From: Rhizobium leguminosarum
Lineage (GTDB): Bacteria; Pseudomonadota; Alphaproteobacteria; Rhizobiales; Rhizobiaceae
DNA length: 64,000 nt
Direction: 5' to 3'
Assembly (NCBI RefSeq): GCF_001679785.1
Contig: NZ_CP016286.1
Location: 1,178,001 to 1,242,000, forward strand
Shown: positions 8,762-17,097 of the stretch, piece after piece
How the letters are laid out: each line of letters begins with the position of its first letter
Position numbering within the stretch: position 1 is the stretch's first letter
Made by a program: the position numbers and the translations under genes
The notes under the pieces: generated by a model
What the model was told of the DNA's origin: nothing
Database searches by the model: none
What the model saw: only the letters and a program-made list of their open reading frames with translations

Positions 8762-10726
8762 TCAGGCGCGCTCCATCACATAACTTCCCGGCGCTTCCTC
8801 GATCGCGTTCAACGCATCGCCGCCAGGTTTGCGGGCCGGCACGCGTCTGCCGTCATGCGTCTCGATCCAGGCCTGCCAATGCGGCCACCATGATCCCGGA
8901 GTCTCCGTCGCGTGCTCGAGCCAGGTCTCGTAGTCTCCCTTGGCGGGGCCGCCCGTCCAGAATTGATACTTCTTCCTGTCGGGCGGATTAACGACGCCGG
9001 CGATGTGTCCGGAGCCGGTCACGACGAATTCCACTTTGCCGCCGAAGAACCGGCTGCCGAGGAAGACGGACTTGGCAGGGGCGATGTGATCCTCGCGGGT
9101 GGCGAGATTATAGATCGGGATCTTGACGTCCTTCAGCGACACGGACTTGCCGTCGAGGATCATCTCGTTCTGCGTCAGCGCATTCTTGAGATAGCAATTG
9201 CGCAGGTAGAAGGCATGGTTTGCCGCTGCCATGCGGGTCGAATCGGCGTTCCAGAACAACAGGTCGAAGGGCAGGGGATCCTGGCCCTTGAGGTAGTTGT
9301 TGACGAAATAAGGCCATATCAGCTCGGAGGCGCGCAACATGTTGAAGGCCATCGACATCTTCGTACCGTCGAGATAGCCGGCCGCCTGCATATGCTCTTC
9401 GAGCGATTCAAGCTGCTCCTCGTCGACGAAGACCTTGAGGTCGCCGGCATGGGTGAAGTCGACCTGGGTGGTGAAGAGTGTGGCGGTCTTGATGCGCTTG
9501 TTCTTCTCCTTGGCATGCAGTGCCAGTGTTGCCGCCAGCAGCGTGCCGCCGACGCAGTAACCGACGGCGTTGACGTCCTTTTCGCCGGTCGCCTTCTCGA
9601 CCGTTGCCAGCGCGAAATCGATGCCCTCGCGGGCATAGGCCGCCCAGTCCTTGTCGGCGTGGCGCGCATCCGGGTTGACCCAGGAAATGACAAAGACCGT
9701 CTGCCCCTGGTCGACGCACCATTTGATGAAGGATTTTTGCGGGTTGAGGTCGAGAATATAGAACTTGTTGATCCAGGGCGGGCAAATCAGAAGCGGCCGC
9801 TTCAGCACCGTTTCGGTCGAAGCCTCGTACTGGATGATCTGGCAGATGTCGTTCTGGGCGATCACCTTGCCTGGCGTCAGCGCCATGTCGCGGCCAACGG
9901 CAAATTTCGTCATGTCGGTCTGGCGAAGACGAAGGTCGCCATGTCCGGCAGCAATATCCTCGGCCAGCATCTTCATCCCGCGCACCAGATTGGCGCCGCT
10001 GGTCGCGATCGTCTCGCGGTAGAGCTGCGGATTGGTGGCGATGAAATTGGTCGGCGAAAGCGCTGCCGTGATCTGCTTCACGTAGAAACCGGCCTTGTGC
10101 TTGGTGTGCTCGTCGAGACCATCGGTCTCCGACACCATCTTTTCCACCCAGTCGGTTGTGACGAAATAGACCTGGCGGAGAAAATCGAAGAATGGATTCT
10201 TCTCCCAGTCCTCGTCCGAGAAACGCTTGTCCTTGCGGGTGTCCGGCTCGGGAGGCGTGGGATCGCCCTGCATGCCGCGCATGCCTTGCATGCGCTGCAT
10301 CGAGCGCATCCAGATGCCGAAGAACGAGGACATCAGCTGCGTCTGTGCCTCGAAGGTGCGGCGCGGATCGGAAATCCAGTATTCGGTGACCTTGGAAAGC
10401 GTCTTGACCATGTCGGTCATCGGATCGGCGGCGCTTTCGCTGATCTCGCCGCGTTCGCGCGGCGCAAGCCAGGCAGACGCTGCTTGTCCGAGATTTTCGA
10501 GCGCCCGAGCGAAATTCATCGCCATGGCCTCAGGATCCTTCAACAGATAGGGATCGAGATCGGTCGCGTCGAAGCCGGCCTTGCCGCCATTCTCCTGCTT
10601 GCTGTCGGTCACCATTTCCTCCGGCGGCAGCACCACTCTTTTTATCCATTCGTTGTACATCGTGATCGAACGAGAAAACAAGTTCCACCCGCGTCGGCTC
10701 ATGCTATTGCTTTGTGGCTGCGACAA
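8762..10726 (-). CDS. phaC: Class I poly(R)-hydroxyalkanoic acid synthase
   Basis: PhaC polymerises 3-hydroxyacyl-CoA, chiefly hydroxybutyryl-CoA, into storage granules. The 654 residues include an N-terminal class I domain (about 60-280). The alpha/beta hydrolase core contains the lipase-box-like 'GYCVGG' with catalytic Cys391. The catalytic Asp region 'ATREDHIAP' and His region 'GSGHIAG' lie near 535 and 565. A Met/Gln-rich insertion occurs at 141-154. ATG 10726 opens 'MSQPQSNSMSRRGWN', and a later Met is possible. The lipoprotein at 10766 is divergent. The phasin at 36,979 presumably coats the granules. Confidence 0.95.
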   Translation of the reverse strand: MSQPQSNSMSRRGWNLFSRSITMYNEWIKRVVLPPEEMVTDSKQENGGKAGFDATDLDPYLLKDPEAMAMNFARALENLGQAASAWLAPRERGEISESAADPMTDMVKTLSKVTEYWISDPRRTFEAQTQLMSSFFGIWMRSMQRMQGMRGMQGDPTPPEPDTRKDKRFSDEDWEKNPFFDFLRQVYFVTTDWVEKMVSETDGLDEHTKHKAGFYVKQITAALSPTNFIATNPQLYRETIATSGANLVRGMKMLAEDIAAGHGDLRLRQTDMTKFAVGRDMALTPGKVIAQNDICQIIQYEASTETVLKRPLLICPPWINKFYILDLNPQKSFIKWCVDQGQTVFVISWVNPDARHADKDWAAYAREGIDFALATVEKATGEKDVNAVGYCVGGTLLAATLALHAKEKNKRIKTATLFTTQVDFTHAGDLKVFVDEEQLESLEEHMQAAGYLDGTKMSMAFNMLRASELIWPYFVNNYLKGQDPLPFDLLFWNADSTRMAAANHAFYLRNCYLKNALTQNEMILDGKSVSLKDVKIPIYNLATREDHIAPAKSVFLGSRFFGGKVEFVVTGSGHIAGVVNPPDRKKYQFWTGGPAKGDYETWLEHATETPGSWWPHWQAWIETHDGRRVPARKPGGDALNAIEEAPGSYVMERA

Positions 10727-10765
10727 ATTTAACAGTCGAAGCAGTCAAAACTGGATTTTTGAGGC

Positions 10766-11179
10766 ATGACGAAGAACGGCATTCGGCGCATCGCAACCTT
10801 CAACCGCACCGCACTGATCTGCGCCGCGGCGGCGATGGTTCTTGCCGGATGCAATCTGACGGCGGAACAAAAAGCCGCAGCCGCCGCGAAGCGAGCGGCA
10901 CCGACCGCCGTCGTCATGCCGGCCACCAAGGGCGAGGCGGCCGAGGGCGGCCTGGCAAAATACCCGGACGGCTATCCGAATTTCGGCGCGCCGCTGACCG
11001 CCGCCAATGTGCAGATGAGCGACGAGCAGGCGGCCGAACTGCAGCATCAGCTGACGGCACTTGCCGCCCGGCGCAAGGCAGGCGCGATCTCGGAAGCCGA
11101 ATATCAGGCCAAGGTCGCCGAAATGCGGCGTCTCGCCGCCGAGCACGGCACCGATACGCTGTCTGAAATCTCCAAATAG
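10766..11179 (+). CDS. Small lipoprotein of unknown function
   Basis: The protein has 137 residues. A basic N-terminus and hydrophobic core end in the lipobox 'LAGC' at about residues 26-29, so it is probably a lipid-anchored envelope protein. An Ala/Lys-rich stretch follows. The C-terminal 45 residues are helical and charged ('AARRKAGAISEAEYQAKVAEMRRLA'), resembling a SHOCT-like short oligomerisation segment. No enzymatic motif is visible. It is transcribed away from phaC with 39 bp between the two starts, so the promoters must overlap. Confidence 0.75.
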   Translation: MTKNGIRRIATFNRTALICAAAAMVLAGCNLTAEQKAAAAAKRAAPTAVVMPATKGEAAEGGLAKYPDGYPNFGAPLTAANVQMSDEQAAELQHQLTALAARRKAGAISEAEYQAKVAEMRRLAAEHGTDTLSEISK

Positions 11180-11400
11180 ACCTTGCCTTTCAGGCGATTT
11201 GGACGCAAAGCCTTCGACAAGGATCGGAAGATACAATTTTCCCGATAAAGCGCGTTTCGCGGCCTTTCCGTCAAAGATTCGCCGCGTCGCTTGGGTCTGA
11301 TGAATACGGCGTTGCGATTCTGAAGTTCGTGTCGCAGCCGCCGGGAGACGGAACGAACTTCGACTGCGGCCCGAAATGCCGCCTTTCCATGGGGAATGAG

Positions 11401-12618
11401 ATGGAAGAGTTTCACAAAGTCCGGCGTTTGCCGCCTTATGTTTTCGAACAGGTCAACCGTTTGAAGGCAAGCGCGCGAGCGGGCGGCGCCGATATCATCG
11501 ATCTCGGCATGGGAAACCCCGACCTTCCCACTCCCCAGTCGATCGTCGACAAGCTGTGCGAGGTCGTGCAGGATCCGCGCACGCACCGTTATTCCTCTTC
11601 CAAAGGAATTCCGGGCCTGCGCCGCGCCCAGGCCGCCTATTATGCCCGCCGTTTCGGCGTCAAGCTCAACCCGGATACCCAGGTGGTCGCCACCTTGGGC
11701 TCCAAGGAAGGCTTCGCCAACATGGCGCAGGCAATCACGGCGCCTGGCGACGTGATCCTCTGCCCGAACCCCACCTATCCGATCCACGCCTTCGGCTTCC
11801 TGATGGCCGGCGGCGTGATCCGTTCCATGTCGGTGGAGCCGGATGCGAGCTTCTTCGAACCGCTCGAACGTGCCGTCCGGCATTCGATCCCGAAGCCCTT
11901 GGCGCTGATCCTCAACTATCCCTCGAACCCGACGGCTTTTGTCGCGACGCTCGATTTCTACAAGGACGTCATCGCCTTTGCGAAAAAGCACGACATCATC
12001 GTGCTTTCCGACCTCGCCTATTCGGAAATCTACTTCGACGGCGCCCCGCCGCCGTCGGTTCTCGAAGTGCCGGGCGCAATGGACGTGACGGTCGAGTTCA
12101 CCTCGATGTCGAAGACCTTCTCCATGCCCGGCTGGCGCATGGGCTTTGCCGTGGGCAACGAGCGGCTGATCGCGGCGCTTACCCGCGTCAAGTCCTATCT
12201 CGACTACGGCGCCTTCACGCCGATCCAGGTGGCGGCGACGCATGCGCTGAATGGCGATGGTTCCGACATTGCGGAAGTTCGCAACGTCTATAAACGTCGC
12301 CGCGACGTCATGGTCGAGAGCTTCGGCAAAGCCGGGTTCGACGTGCCGCCGCCGGCTGCGACGATGTTTGCCTGGGCGAAGATCCCCGAAAAGTTCCGTC
12401 ATCTCGGTTCGCTGGAATTCTCCAAGCTGCTGGTCGAGAAGGCCGACGTCGCTGTTGCCCCGGGCATCGGCTTCGGCGAAATGGGCGACGACTACGTCCG
12501 CCTGGCACTTGTCGAGAACGAACACCGCATCCGCCAGGCTGCGCGCAACATCAAGAAGTTCATGTCGACGGCAGACGAGACGATGCACAACGTCATCTCG
12601 CTGAACGCACACCGCTAA
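11401..12618 (+). CDS. Class I aminotransferase, AlaC / LL-DAP-aminotransferase-like
   Basis: From ATG 11401 (preceded by a GGGGAATGAG ribosome-binding site) the protein has 405 residues starting 'MEEFHKVRRLPPYVF'. Signatures include 'IIDLGMGNPDLPTP', 'LNYPSNPTAFVA' and the PLP lysine K238 in 'SMSKTFSMPGWRMGF'. It belongs to the group of alanine (glutamate-pyruvate) aminotransferases often labelled LL-diaminopimelate aminotransferase. Its position 61 bp before hom fits an alanine or aspartate-family role. A GTG frame start at 11329 is possible but lacks family support. Confidence 0.88.
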   Translation: MEEFHKVRRLPPYVFEQVNRLKASARAGGADIIDLGMGNPDLPTPQSIVDKLCEVVQDPRTHRYSSSKGIPGLRRAQAAYYARRFGVKLNPDTQVVATLGSKEGFANMAQAITAPGDVILCPNPTYPIHAFGFLMAGGVIRSMSVEPDASFFEPLERAVRHSIPKPLALILNYPSNPTAFVATLDFYKDVIAFAKKHDIIVLSDLAYSEIYFDGAPPPSVLEVPGAMDVTVEFTSMSKTFSMPGWRMGFAVGNERLIAALTRVKSYLDYGAFTPIQVAATHALNGDGSDIAEVRNVYKRRRDVMVESFGKAGFDVPPPAATMFAWAKIPEKFRHLGSLEFSKLLVEKADVAVAPGIGFGEMGDDYVRLALVENEHRIRQAARNIKKFMSTADETMHNVISLNAHR

Positions 12619-12679
12619 TCCAACCGTTGGGCAGCCGCGTCATGCGGCTGCCGCCACACAGACATTTCAGGATCGATCC

Positions 12680-14005
12680 ATGGCAGATGCCCTCAAAATC
12701 GGCATTGCGGGCTTGGGCACCGTTGGCGCCTCGCTTGTCCGCATCATTCAGCAGAAGAGCAACGAGCTTGCCGTCACCTGCGGGCGTCCGATCACCATCA
12801 CGGCCGTCTCGGCACGTGACAAGGCGAGGGACCGCGGCATCGATCTTTCCACTGTTACCTGGTTCGACCGGCCGGAAGAGCTTGCCGCAAAAGGCGATAT
12901 CGACGTCTTCGTCGAGCTGATGGGCGGCGCCGAAGGGGCTGCCAACATCTCGGTGCGTACGGCACTCCAGCGTGGTCTCCATGTGGTGACAGCCAACAAG
13001 GCGCTGCTTGCCTATCACGGCGTCGAGCTTGCGACGATCGCCGAGGAGAAGGGGTCGCTGTTGAACTTCGAGGCGGCAGTCGCCGGCGGCATTCCGGTCA
13101 TCAAGGCGCTGCGTGAATCGCTGACGGGCAATTCCGTCTCGCGCATCTATGGCATCATGAACGGCACCTGCAATTACATCCTGACCAAGATGGAGAAGGA
13201 GGGGCTTTCCTTCGCCGAATGCCTCAAGGAGGCGCAACGGCTGGGTTATGCCGAGGCCGATCCAGCCTTCGATATCGAGGGCAACGACACGGCCCACAAG
13301 CTTTCCATCCTGACGACGCTGGCCTTCGGCAATCAGATCGCGGCCGACGACATCTATCTCGAAGGCATCACCAACATCTCGATCGAGGATATCCACGCCG
13401 CGGCCGAGCTCGGTTATCGCATTAAGCTCTTGGGCGTTGCCCAGCGCACCGATACAGGCATCGAGCAGCGCGTCCATCCCACAATGGTGCCGGTCGATTC
13501 GGTCATCGCCCAGGTCGACGGCGTCACCAATGCGGTGGCGATCGAATCCGACGTGCTCGGCGAACTGCTGATGGTCGGCCCTGGCGCCGGCGGCAATGCC
13601 ACGGCCTCGTCGGTGCTTGGCGATATCGCCGATATCGCCAAAAGCCAGCCAGGCGCCCAGCGCGTGCCGGTGCTCGGCCATCCCGCAGCGACGCTGGAAC
13701 CCTACCGCAAGGCGCAGATGCAGAGCCACGAGGGCGGCTATTTCATCCGCCTGACCGTGCTCGACCGCACCGGCGTCTTTGCCAGCGTCGCAACCCGCAT
13801 GGCCGAAAACAACATCTCGCTGGAATCGATCGTCCAGCGCTCCAAGCAGCACCTGGCGCCATCGCACCACCAGACGATCATTCTCGTCACCCATGCGACG
13901 ACGGAAGACTCGGTGCGCAAGGCGGTCGTCTCGATCAAGTCGGAAGGTTATCTCTTCGGTGAGCCGCAGGTGATTCGCATCGAGCGGCCGAAAGAGGAAG
14001 GCTGA
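12680..14005 (+). CDS. hom: Homoserine dehydrogenase
   Basis: It reduces aspartate semialdehyde to homoserine with NAD(P)H, at the branch to threonine and methionine. The 441 residues comprise a Rossmann domain ('GIAGLGTVGASL' near residue 8), the catalytic domain ('YGIMNGTCNYILTKM', 'LGYAEADPAFDIEGND') and a C-terminal ACT regulatory domain from about 352 ('YFIRLTVLDRTGVFA'). The ACT domain implies feedback control by threonine. A strong terminator follows the stop, and the aminotransferase lies 61 bp upstream, so the two probably form one operon. Confidence 0.97.
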   Translation: MADALKIGIAGLGTVGASLVRIIQQKSNELAVTCGRPITITAVSARDKARDRGIDLSTVTWFDRPEELAAKGDIDVFVELMGGAEGAANISVRTALQRGLHVVTANKALLAYHGVELATIAEEKGSLLNFEAAVAGGIPVIKALRESLTGNSVSRIYGIMNGTCNYILTKMEKEGLSFAECLKEAQRLGYAEADPAFDIEGNDTAHKLSILTTLAFGNQIAADDIYLEGITNISIEDIHAAAELGYRIKLLGVAQRTDTGIEQRVHPTMVPVDSVIAQVDGVTNAVAIESDVLGELLMVGPGAGGNATASSVLGDIADIAKSQPGAQRVPVLGHPAATLEPYRKAQMQSHEGGYFIRLTVLDRTGVFASVATRMAENNISLESIVQRSKQHLAPSHHQTIILVTHATTEDSVRKAVVSIKSEGYLFGEPQVIRIERPKEEG

Positions 14006-14037
14006 CCTCTTTTTTTGCGACAATCCGGGATGGCTGA

Positions 14038-14068
14038 CCCGCTCTGTGCACGCAGGGCGGGTTTTTTT
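14038..14068 (+). terminator. Rho-independent terminator after hom
   Basis: A stem CCCGCTCTG / CAGGGCGGG with one G-T pair encloses a short loop and is followed by seven T residues. It sits 33 bp after the hom stop and ends that transcript. Confidence 0.85.
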
Positions 14069-14167
14069 ATGCCTGTTTAGCCGCTCTCACGAAAACTTAT
14101 ATTAACAGATACCGAAACATTGATATAAATAAGCCGGGAGAGGGAGTCGCCGGCTTTGGAGAATATC

Positions 14168-14425
14168 GTGAACAAGGACAGCCATGCCGGGAAGGGGTAT
14201 GGTCGTTCGGAAGAAGAACCTCCCGATCATCCTGGTGTGTTTGAGGAAGTTCCCGAAACGGACCGTGATGTGGTTCGTTACCAAATCCCCGGGGCCTCCA
14301 GCGAGGCCCCTGATGACGACGAAAGTCCTGAAGGCCGCAACTGGGCCATTCTTCTTACCCTGTTTTCCGTCATTCTCGTGCAGATAACCGGCATCGCCCT
14401 GATCGTCTGGGCGGTATTCTGGTAA
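14168..14425 (+). CDS. Small single-span membrane protein, unknown
   Basis: The GTG at 14168 has a GGAG site 7 bp upstream and gives 85 residues; a TTG at 14156 could extend it. The first 55 residues are polar and acidic, with Pro, Glu and Asp runs. The C-terminal 25 residues form one membrane helix ('AILLTLFSVILVQITGIALIVWAVFW'). This tail-anchored layout puts the acidic region probably in the cytoplasm. No family is recognised. It has its own intergenic space after the hom terminator and precedes recJ by 80 bp. Confidence 0.6.
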   Translation: MNKDSHAGKGYGRSEEEPPDHPGVFEEVPETDRDVVRYQIPGASSEAPDDDESPEGRNWAILLTLFSVILVQITGIALIVWAVFW

Positions 14426-14505
14426 AAATCCGTGTCTGCAAATCCATCGCTATGTTATCTCCGCTGCTCCTGTAGAAAGAGTAGATGAAGTCAGCGGAGT
14501 GTGGC

Positions 14506-16308
14506 ATGGCAGATCTCGTCGACCCCGTACAGCGCGCGTTTCTCGGCGTGGAGAAATCCGCGCTCGACAATCGCTGGGTGGCGCGGCTCGACCAGGCAGG
14601 GCAGAACCGCGCGCTAGCCATGTCGCAGATCCACGGATTGCCGGATCTGATCGCCCGGGTGCTCGCCGGGCGCGGCGTGACGGTCGACGAGGCGATCGAA
14701 TTCCTCGATCCGACGATCCGCAGCCTGATGCCCGATCCCCATAAGCTGACCGATTGCGAAAAGGCCGCGACCCGCCTCCTGCGCGCGATCGAGCGCGGCG
14801 AGAGCGTCGCGATCTTCGGCGACTACGACGTCGACGGCGCAGCCTCCTCCGCACTGATGTTTCGCTTTCTCAGCCATTTCGGCGTCAGGGCGAACATCTA
14901 TATTCCCGACCGCGTCTTCGAAGGTTACGGCCCCAATCCGGCGGCGATCAATCAGTTGATCGATAACGGCGCTCAGCTGATCGTCACCGTTGATTGCGGC
15001 TCCACCAGCCACGAGGCGCTTACCGCCGCAGCCGCGCGCAATATCGATGTCGTCGTCATCGATCACCACCAGGTGACACATGAGCTGCCACCCTGCCATG
15101 CGCTCGTCAACCCGAACCGCGAGGACGATCTCTCGGGGCAGGGGCATCTTTGCGCCGCCGGCGTTGTCTTCATGGTGCTGGTCGCGACGCTCCGGCTGCT
15201 GCGCGCGGCCGGTAACAAGCGCATCCTGGCGATCGACCTGCTGCAGTGGCTGGATATCGTGGCACTTGCGACGGTCTGCGATGTCGTGCCGCTGAAGGGT
15301 CTCAACCGCGCCTATGTCGTGAAGGGGCTGGTCGCTGCCCGCCACCAGAGCAATGCCGGACTGGCAGCACTGTTCCGCAAGGCGGGGCTCGCCGGCCCGG
15401 TGACACCCTATCATTTCGGCTTCCTGATCGGCCCGCGCATCAATGCCGGCGGGCGGATTGGCGATGCGGCACTCGGAAGCCGGCTGCTGACGCTCGACGA
15501 CGCTGGCGAGGCGGAGGTGATCGCGCAGCGCCTGGACGAGCTCAACCGCGAGCGACAGGCGATGGAGGTGATCATGCTGCAGGAGGCCGAAGCCGAAGCG
15601 CTCGCCGAATATGGCGACGGCGAGGGCGCCTCCGTCATCGTCACCGCCCATGAGAAATGGCATCCCGGCATCGTCGGGCTGATCGCGGCGCGGCTGAAAG
15701 AGAAATTCAAGCGCCCGGCTTTCGCGATCGCCTTCGATCCCTCCGGCCGCGGCACCGGCTCGGGCCGCTCGATCAACGGCTTCGACATGGGCAGGATGGT
15801 CCGGGCTGCGGTCGACGAGGGTCTGCTCGTCAAGGGCGGCGGCCACGCCATGGCCGCGGGTCTGACGGTCGAGCGCGCCGATCTCGGCAGGCTGAGGACC
15901 TTCTTCACGGAGAAGGCCGAGAGGACGGTGGCGAGCCTCGTCGCCAACGAAACGCTGAAGATCGACGGCGCGATCGGAGCAAGCGGGGCCACCCTCGAAC
16001 TCATCGACCGCCTGGAGGCGGCCGGCCCCTATGGTTCGGGCCATGCACAGCCGCTCTTTGCCGTGCCGGCGCATAGGGTGCGAGACGCCCGCTTAGTCGG
16101 TGAGAAACATGTGAAGGTGACGCTGGAGGCGATGGACGGATCGCGGCTCGACGGCATCGCCTTCCGCGCCGCCGATACGCCGCTCGGCAATCTTCTCATC
16201 AATTCACGTGGTGCCAGCCTGCATGTCGCCGGTTCGCTCGGTGCCGACCATTACCAGGGCGCACGCCGCATCCAGCTGCGCGTCTGCGATGCAGCGCCGA
16301 CGAAATAG
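14506..16308 (+). CDS. recJ: Single-stranded-DNA-specific exonuclease RecJ
   Basis: RecJ degrades single-stranded DNA 5' to 3' in recombination and mismatch repair. The 600-residue product has the DHH phosphoesterase motifs 'IFGDYDVDGAASSALM', 'VIDHHQVTH' and 'ATVCDVVPL' in the first half. A DHHA1 domain contains 'RGTGSGRSINGFDMG' and 'KGGGHAMAAGLTVE', followed by an OB-like C-terminus. ATG 14506 has GGAG 8 bp upstream and was preferred over ATG 14485. Confidence 0.95.
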   Translation: MADLVDPVQRAFLGVEKSALDNRWVARLDQAGQNRALAMSQIHGLPDLIARVLAGRGVTVDEAIEFLDPTIRSLMPDPHKLTDCEKAATRLLRAIERGESVAIFGDYDVDGAASSALMFRFLSHFGVRANIYIPDRVFEGYGPNPAAINQLIDNGAQLIVTVDCGSTSHEALTAAAARNIDVVVIDHHQVTHELPPCHALVNPNREDDLSGQGHLCAAGVVFMVLVATLRLLRAAGNKRILAIDLLQWLDIVALATVCDVVPLKGLNRAYVVKGLVAARHQSNAGLAALFRKAGLAGPVTPYHFGFLIGPRINAGGRIGDAALGSRLLTLDDAGEAEVIAQRLDELNRERQAMEVIMLQEAEAEALAEYGDGEGASVIVTAHEKWHPGIVGLIAARLKEKFKRPAFAIAFDPSGRGTGSGRSINGFDMGRMVRAAVDEGLLVKGGGHAMAAGLTVERADLGRLRTFFTEKAERTVASLVANETLKIDGAIGASGATLELIDRLEAAGPYGSGHAQPLFAVPAHRVRDARLVGEKHVKVTLEAMDGSRLDGIAFRAADTPLGNLLINSRGASLHVAGSLGADHYQGARRIQLRVCDAAPTK

Positions 16309-16346
16309 AGTGGCCGCGCAAGAGGCTGGCGATGGAAAGTGTCAAG

Positions 16347-16460
16347 GGAGAGAAAGTGGTACGCCCTAGGGGAGTCGAACCCCTCTTCCCAGAATGAAAA
16401 TCTGGTGTCCTAACCGATAGACGAAGGGCGCTTCCTTCGTGGTGGCGCCCTTATAGTCAG
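16347..16460. repeat. 114-bp direct repeat, copy 1 (tRNA-Glu cassette)
   Basis: This segment holds a complete tRNA-Glu(UUC) gene, 10 bp of 3' flank and 29 bp of 5' flank including the -10 box. It reads identically to 16816-16929. The copies are 469 bp apart and flank a tRNA-Glu(CUC) gene. Confidence 0.9.
16357..16431 (-). tRNA. tRNA-Glu (UUC)
   Basis: The cloverleaf has a 7-bp acceptor stem (GCGCCCT/AGGGCGT), anticodon loop with TTC, T-arm GTTCGAC and an encoded 3' CCA; total 75 nt. A promoter-like TTGCGG-17-TATAAG lies upstream. Confidence 0.97.
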
Positions 16461-16478
16461 CGCCTTCGAAGGCCGCAA
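16450..16478 (-). promoter_or_regulatory. Promoter of first tRNA-Glu(UUC)
   Basis: On the minus strand, TTGCGG (16473-16478) and TATAAG (16450-16455) are 17 bp apart and about 20 bp upstream of the tRNA. The same boxes and spacing occur before the third tRNA-Glu gene. Confidence 0.6.
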
Positions 16479-16676
16479 GCGCCAAGGCGCGAAAAAATCA
16501 TCGTTTTCGCCGATTTATTTCGGCTGTGGAAAATCACGGCGCAGGCTACGGCGGAGCGGAGACAAATCAAACCGGCGGGCTAGGATGGGCAGCGTCGCGC
16601 GAACCGAAGGGTTCTCCTCGAGGGGACCGACAGGGCCGGCCGACGTCGATCGAATGACGACGGCCTATCATCAGGA

Positions 16677-16751
16677 TGGTACGCCCTAGGGGAGTCGAAC
16701 CCCTCTTTACAGAATGAGAATCTGTCGTCCTAACCGATAGACGAAGGGCGC
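16677..16751 (-). tRNA. tRNA-Glu (CUC)
   Basis: It has the same acceptor and T arms as the neighbouring tRNA-Glu genes, but the anticodon is CTC and the anticodon stem differs (ACAGA/TCTGT). CCA is encoded; 75 nt. It decodes GAG, a common codon in this GC-rich genome. Confidence 0.96.
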
Positions 16752-16764
16752 AGGCAGCCTCGTT

Positions 16765-16793
16765 AAAATAGGAGTGCGCGCCGGCTTCTGCAA
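16765..16793 (-). promoter_or_regulatory. Promoter of tRNA-Glu(CUC)
   Basis: On the minus strand TTGCAG (16788-16793) and TATTTT (16765-16770) are separated by 17 bp, just upstream of the tRNA gene. Confidence 0.5.
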
Positions 16794-16815
16794 GCGGAAG
16801 TGTTGGCTTCTATAT

Positions 16816-16929
16816 GGAGAGAAAGTGGTACGCCCTAGGGGAGTCGAACCCCTCTTCCCAGAATGAAAATCTGGTGTCCTAACCGATAGACGAAGGGCGC
16901 TTCCTTCGTGGTGGCGCCCTTATAGTCAG
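16816..16929. repeat. 114-bp direct repeat, copy 2 (tRNA-Glu cassette)
   Basis: It reads identically to 16347-16460 and diverges immediately outside both ends. It contains the third tRNA-Glu gene and part of its promoter. Confidence 0.9.
16826..16900 (-). tRNA. tRNA-Glu (UUC), second copy
   Basis: Identical in sequence to the tRNA at 16357-16431, with anticodon TTC and encoded CCA; 75 nt. Confidence 0.97.
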
Positions 16930-16947
16930 GCGTTTTGAATCCCGCAA
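16919..16947 (-). promoter_or_regulatory. Promoter of second tRNA-Glu(UUC)
   Basis: On the minus strand TTGCGG (16942-16947) and TATAAG (16919-16924) are spaced 17 bp. The -35 box lies outside the duplicated 114 bp yet is identical to that of copy 1. Confidence 0.6.
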
Positions 16948-17097
16948 GCGGAATTGCGGTTTTCTTTCAAAAAAATGACAGGAAATCCGAGTGCGTTTGA
17001 GAAGCTGATTATTGAAGCTGAATCAATAGGCTGCCGGTTGTTTCTTTAACGAGACGAGGCGGCGCTGCCGTAACGTAATGCGAAAACCGCGCGGCCG

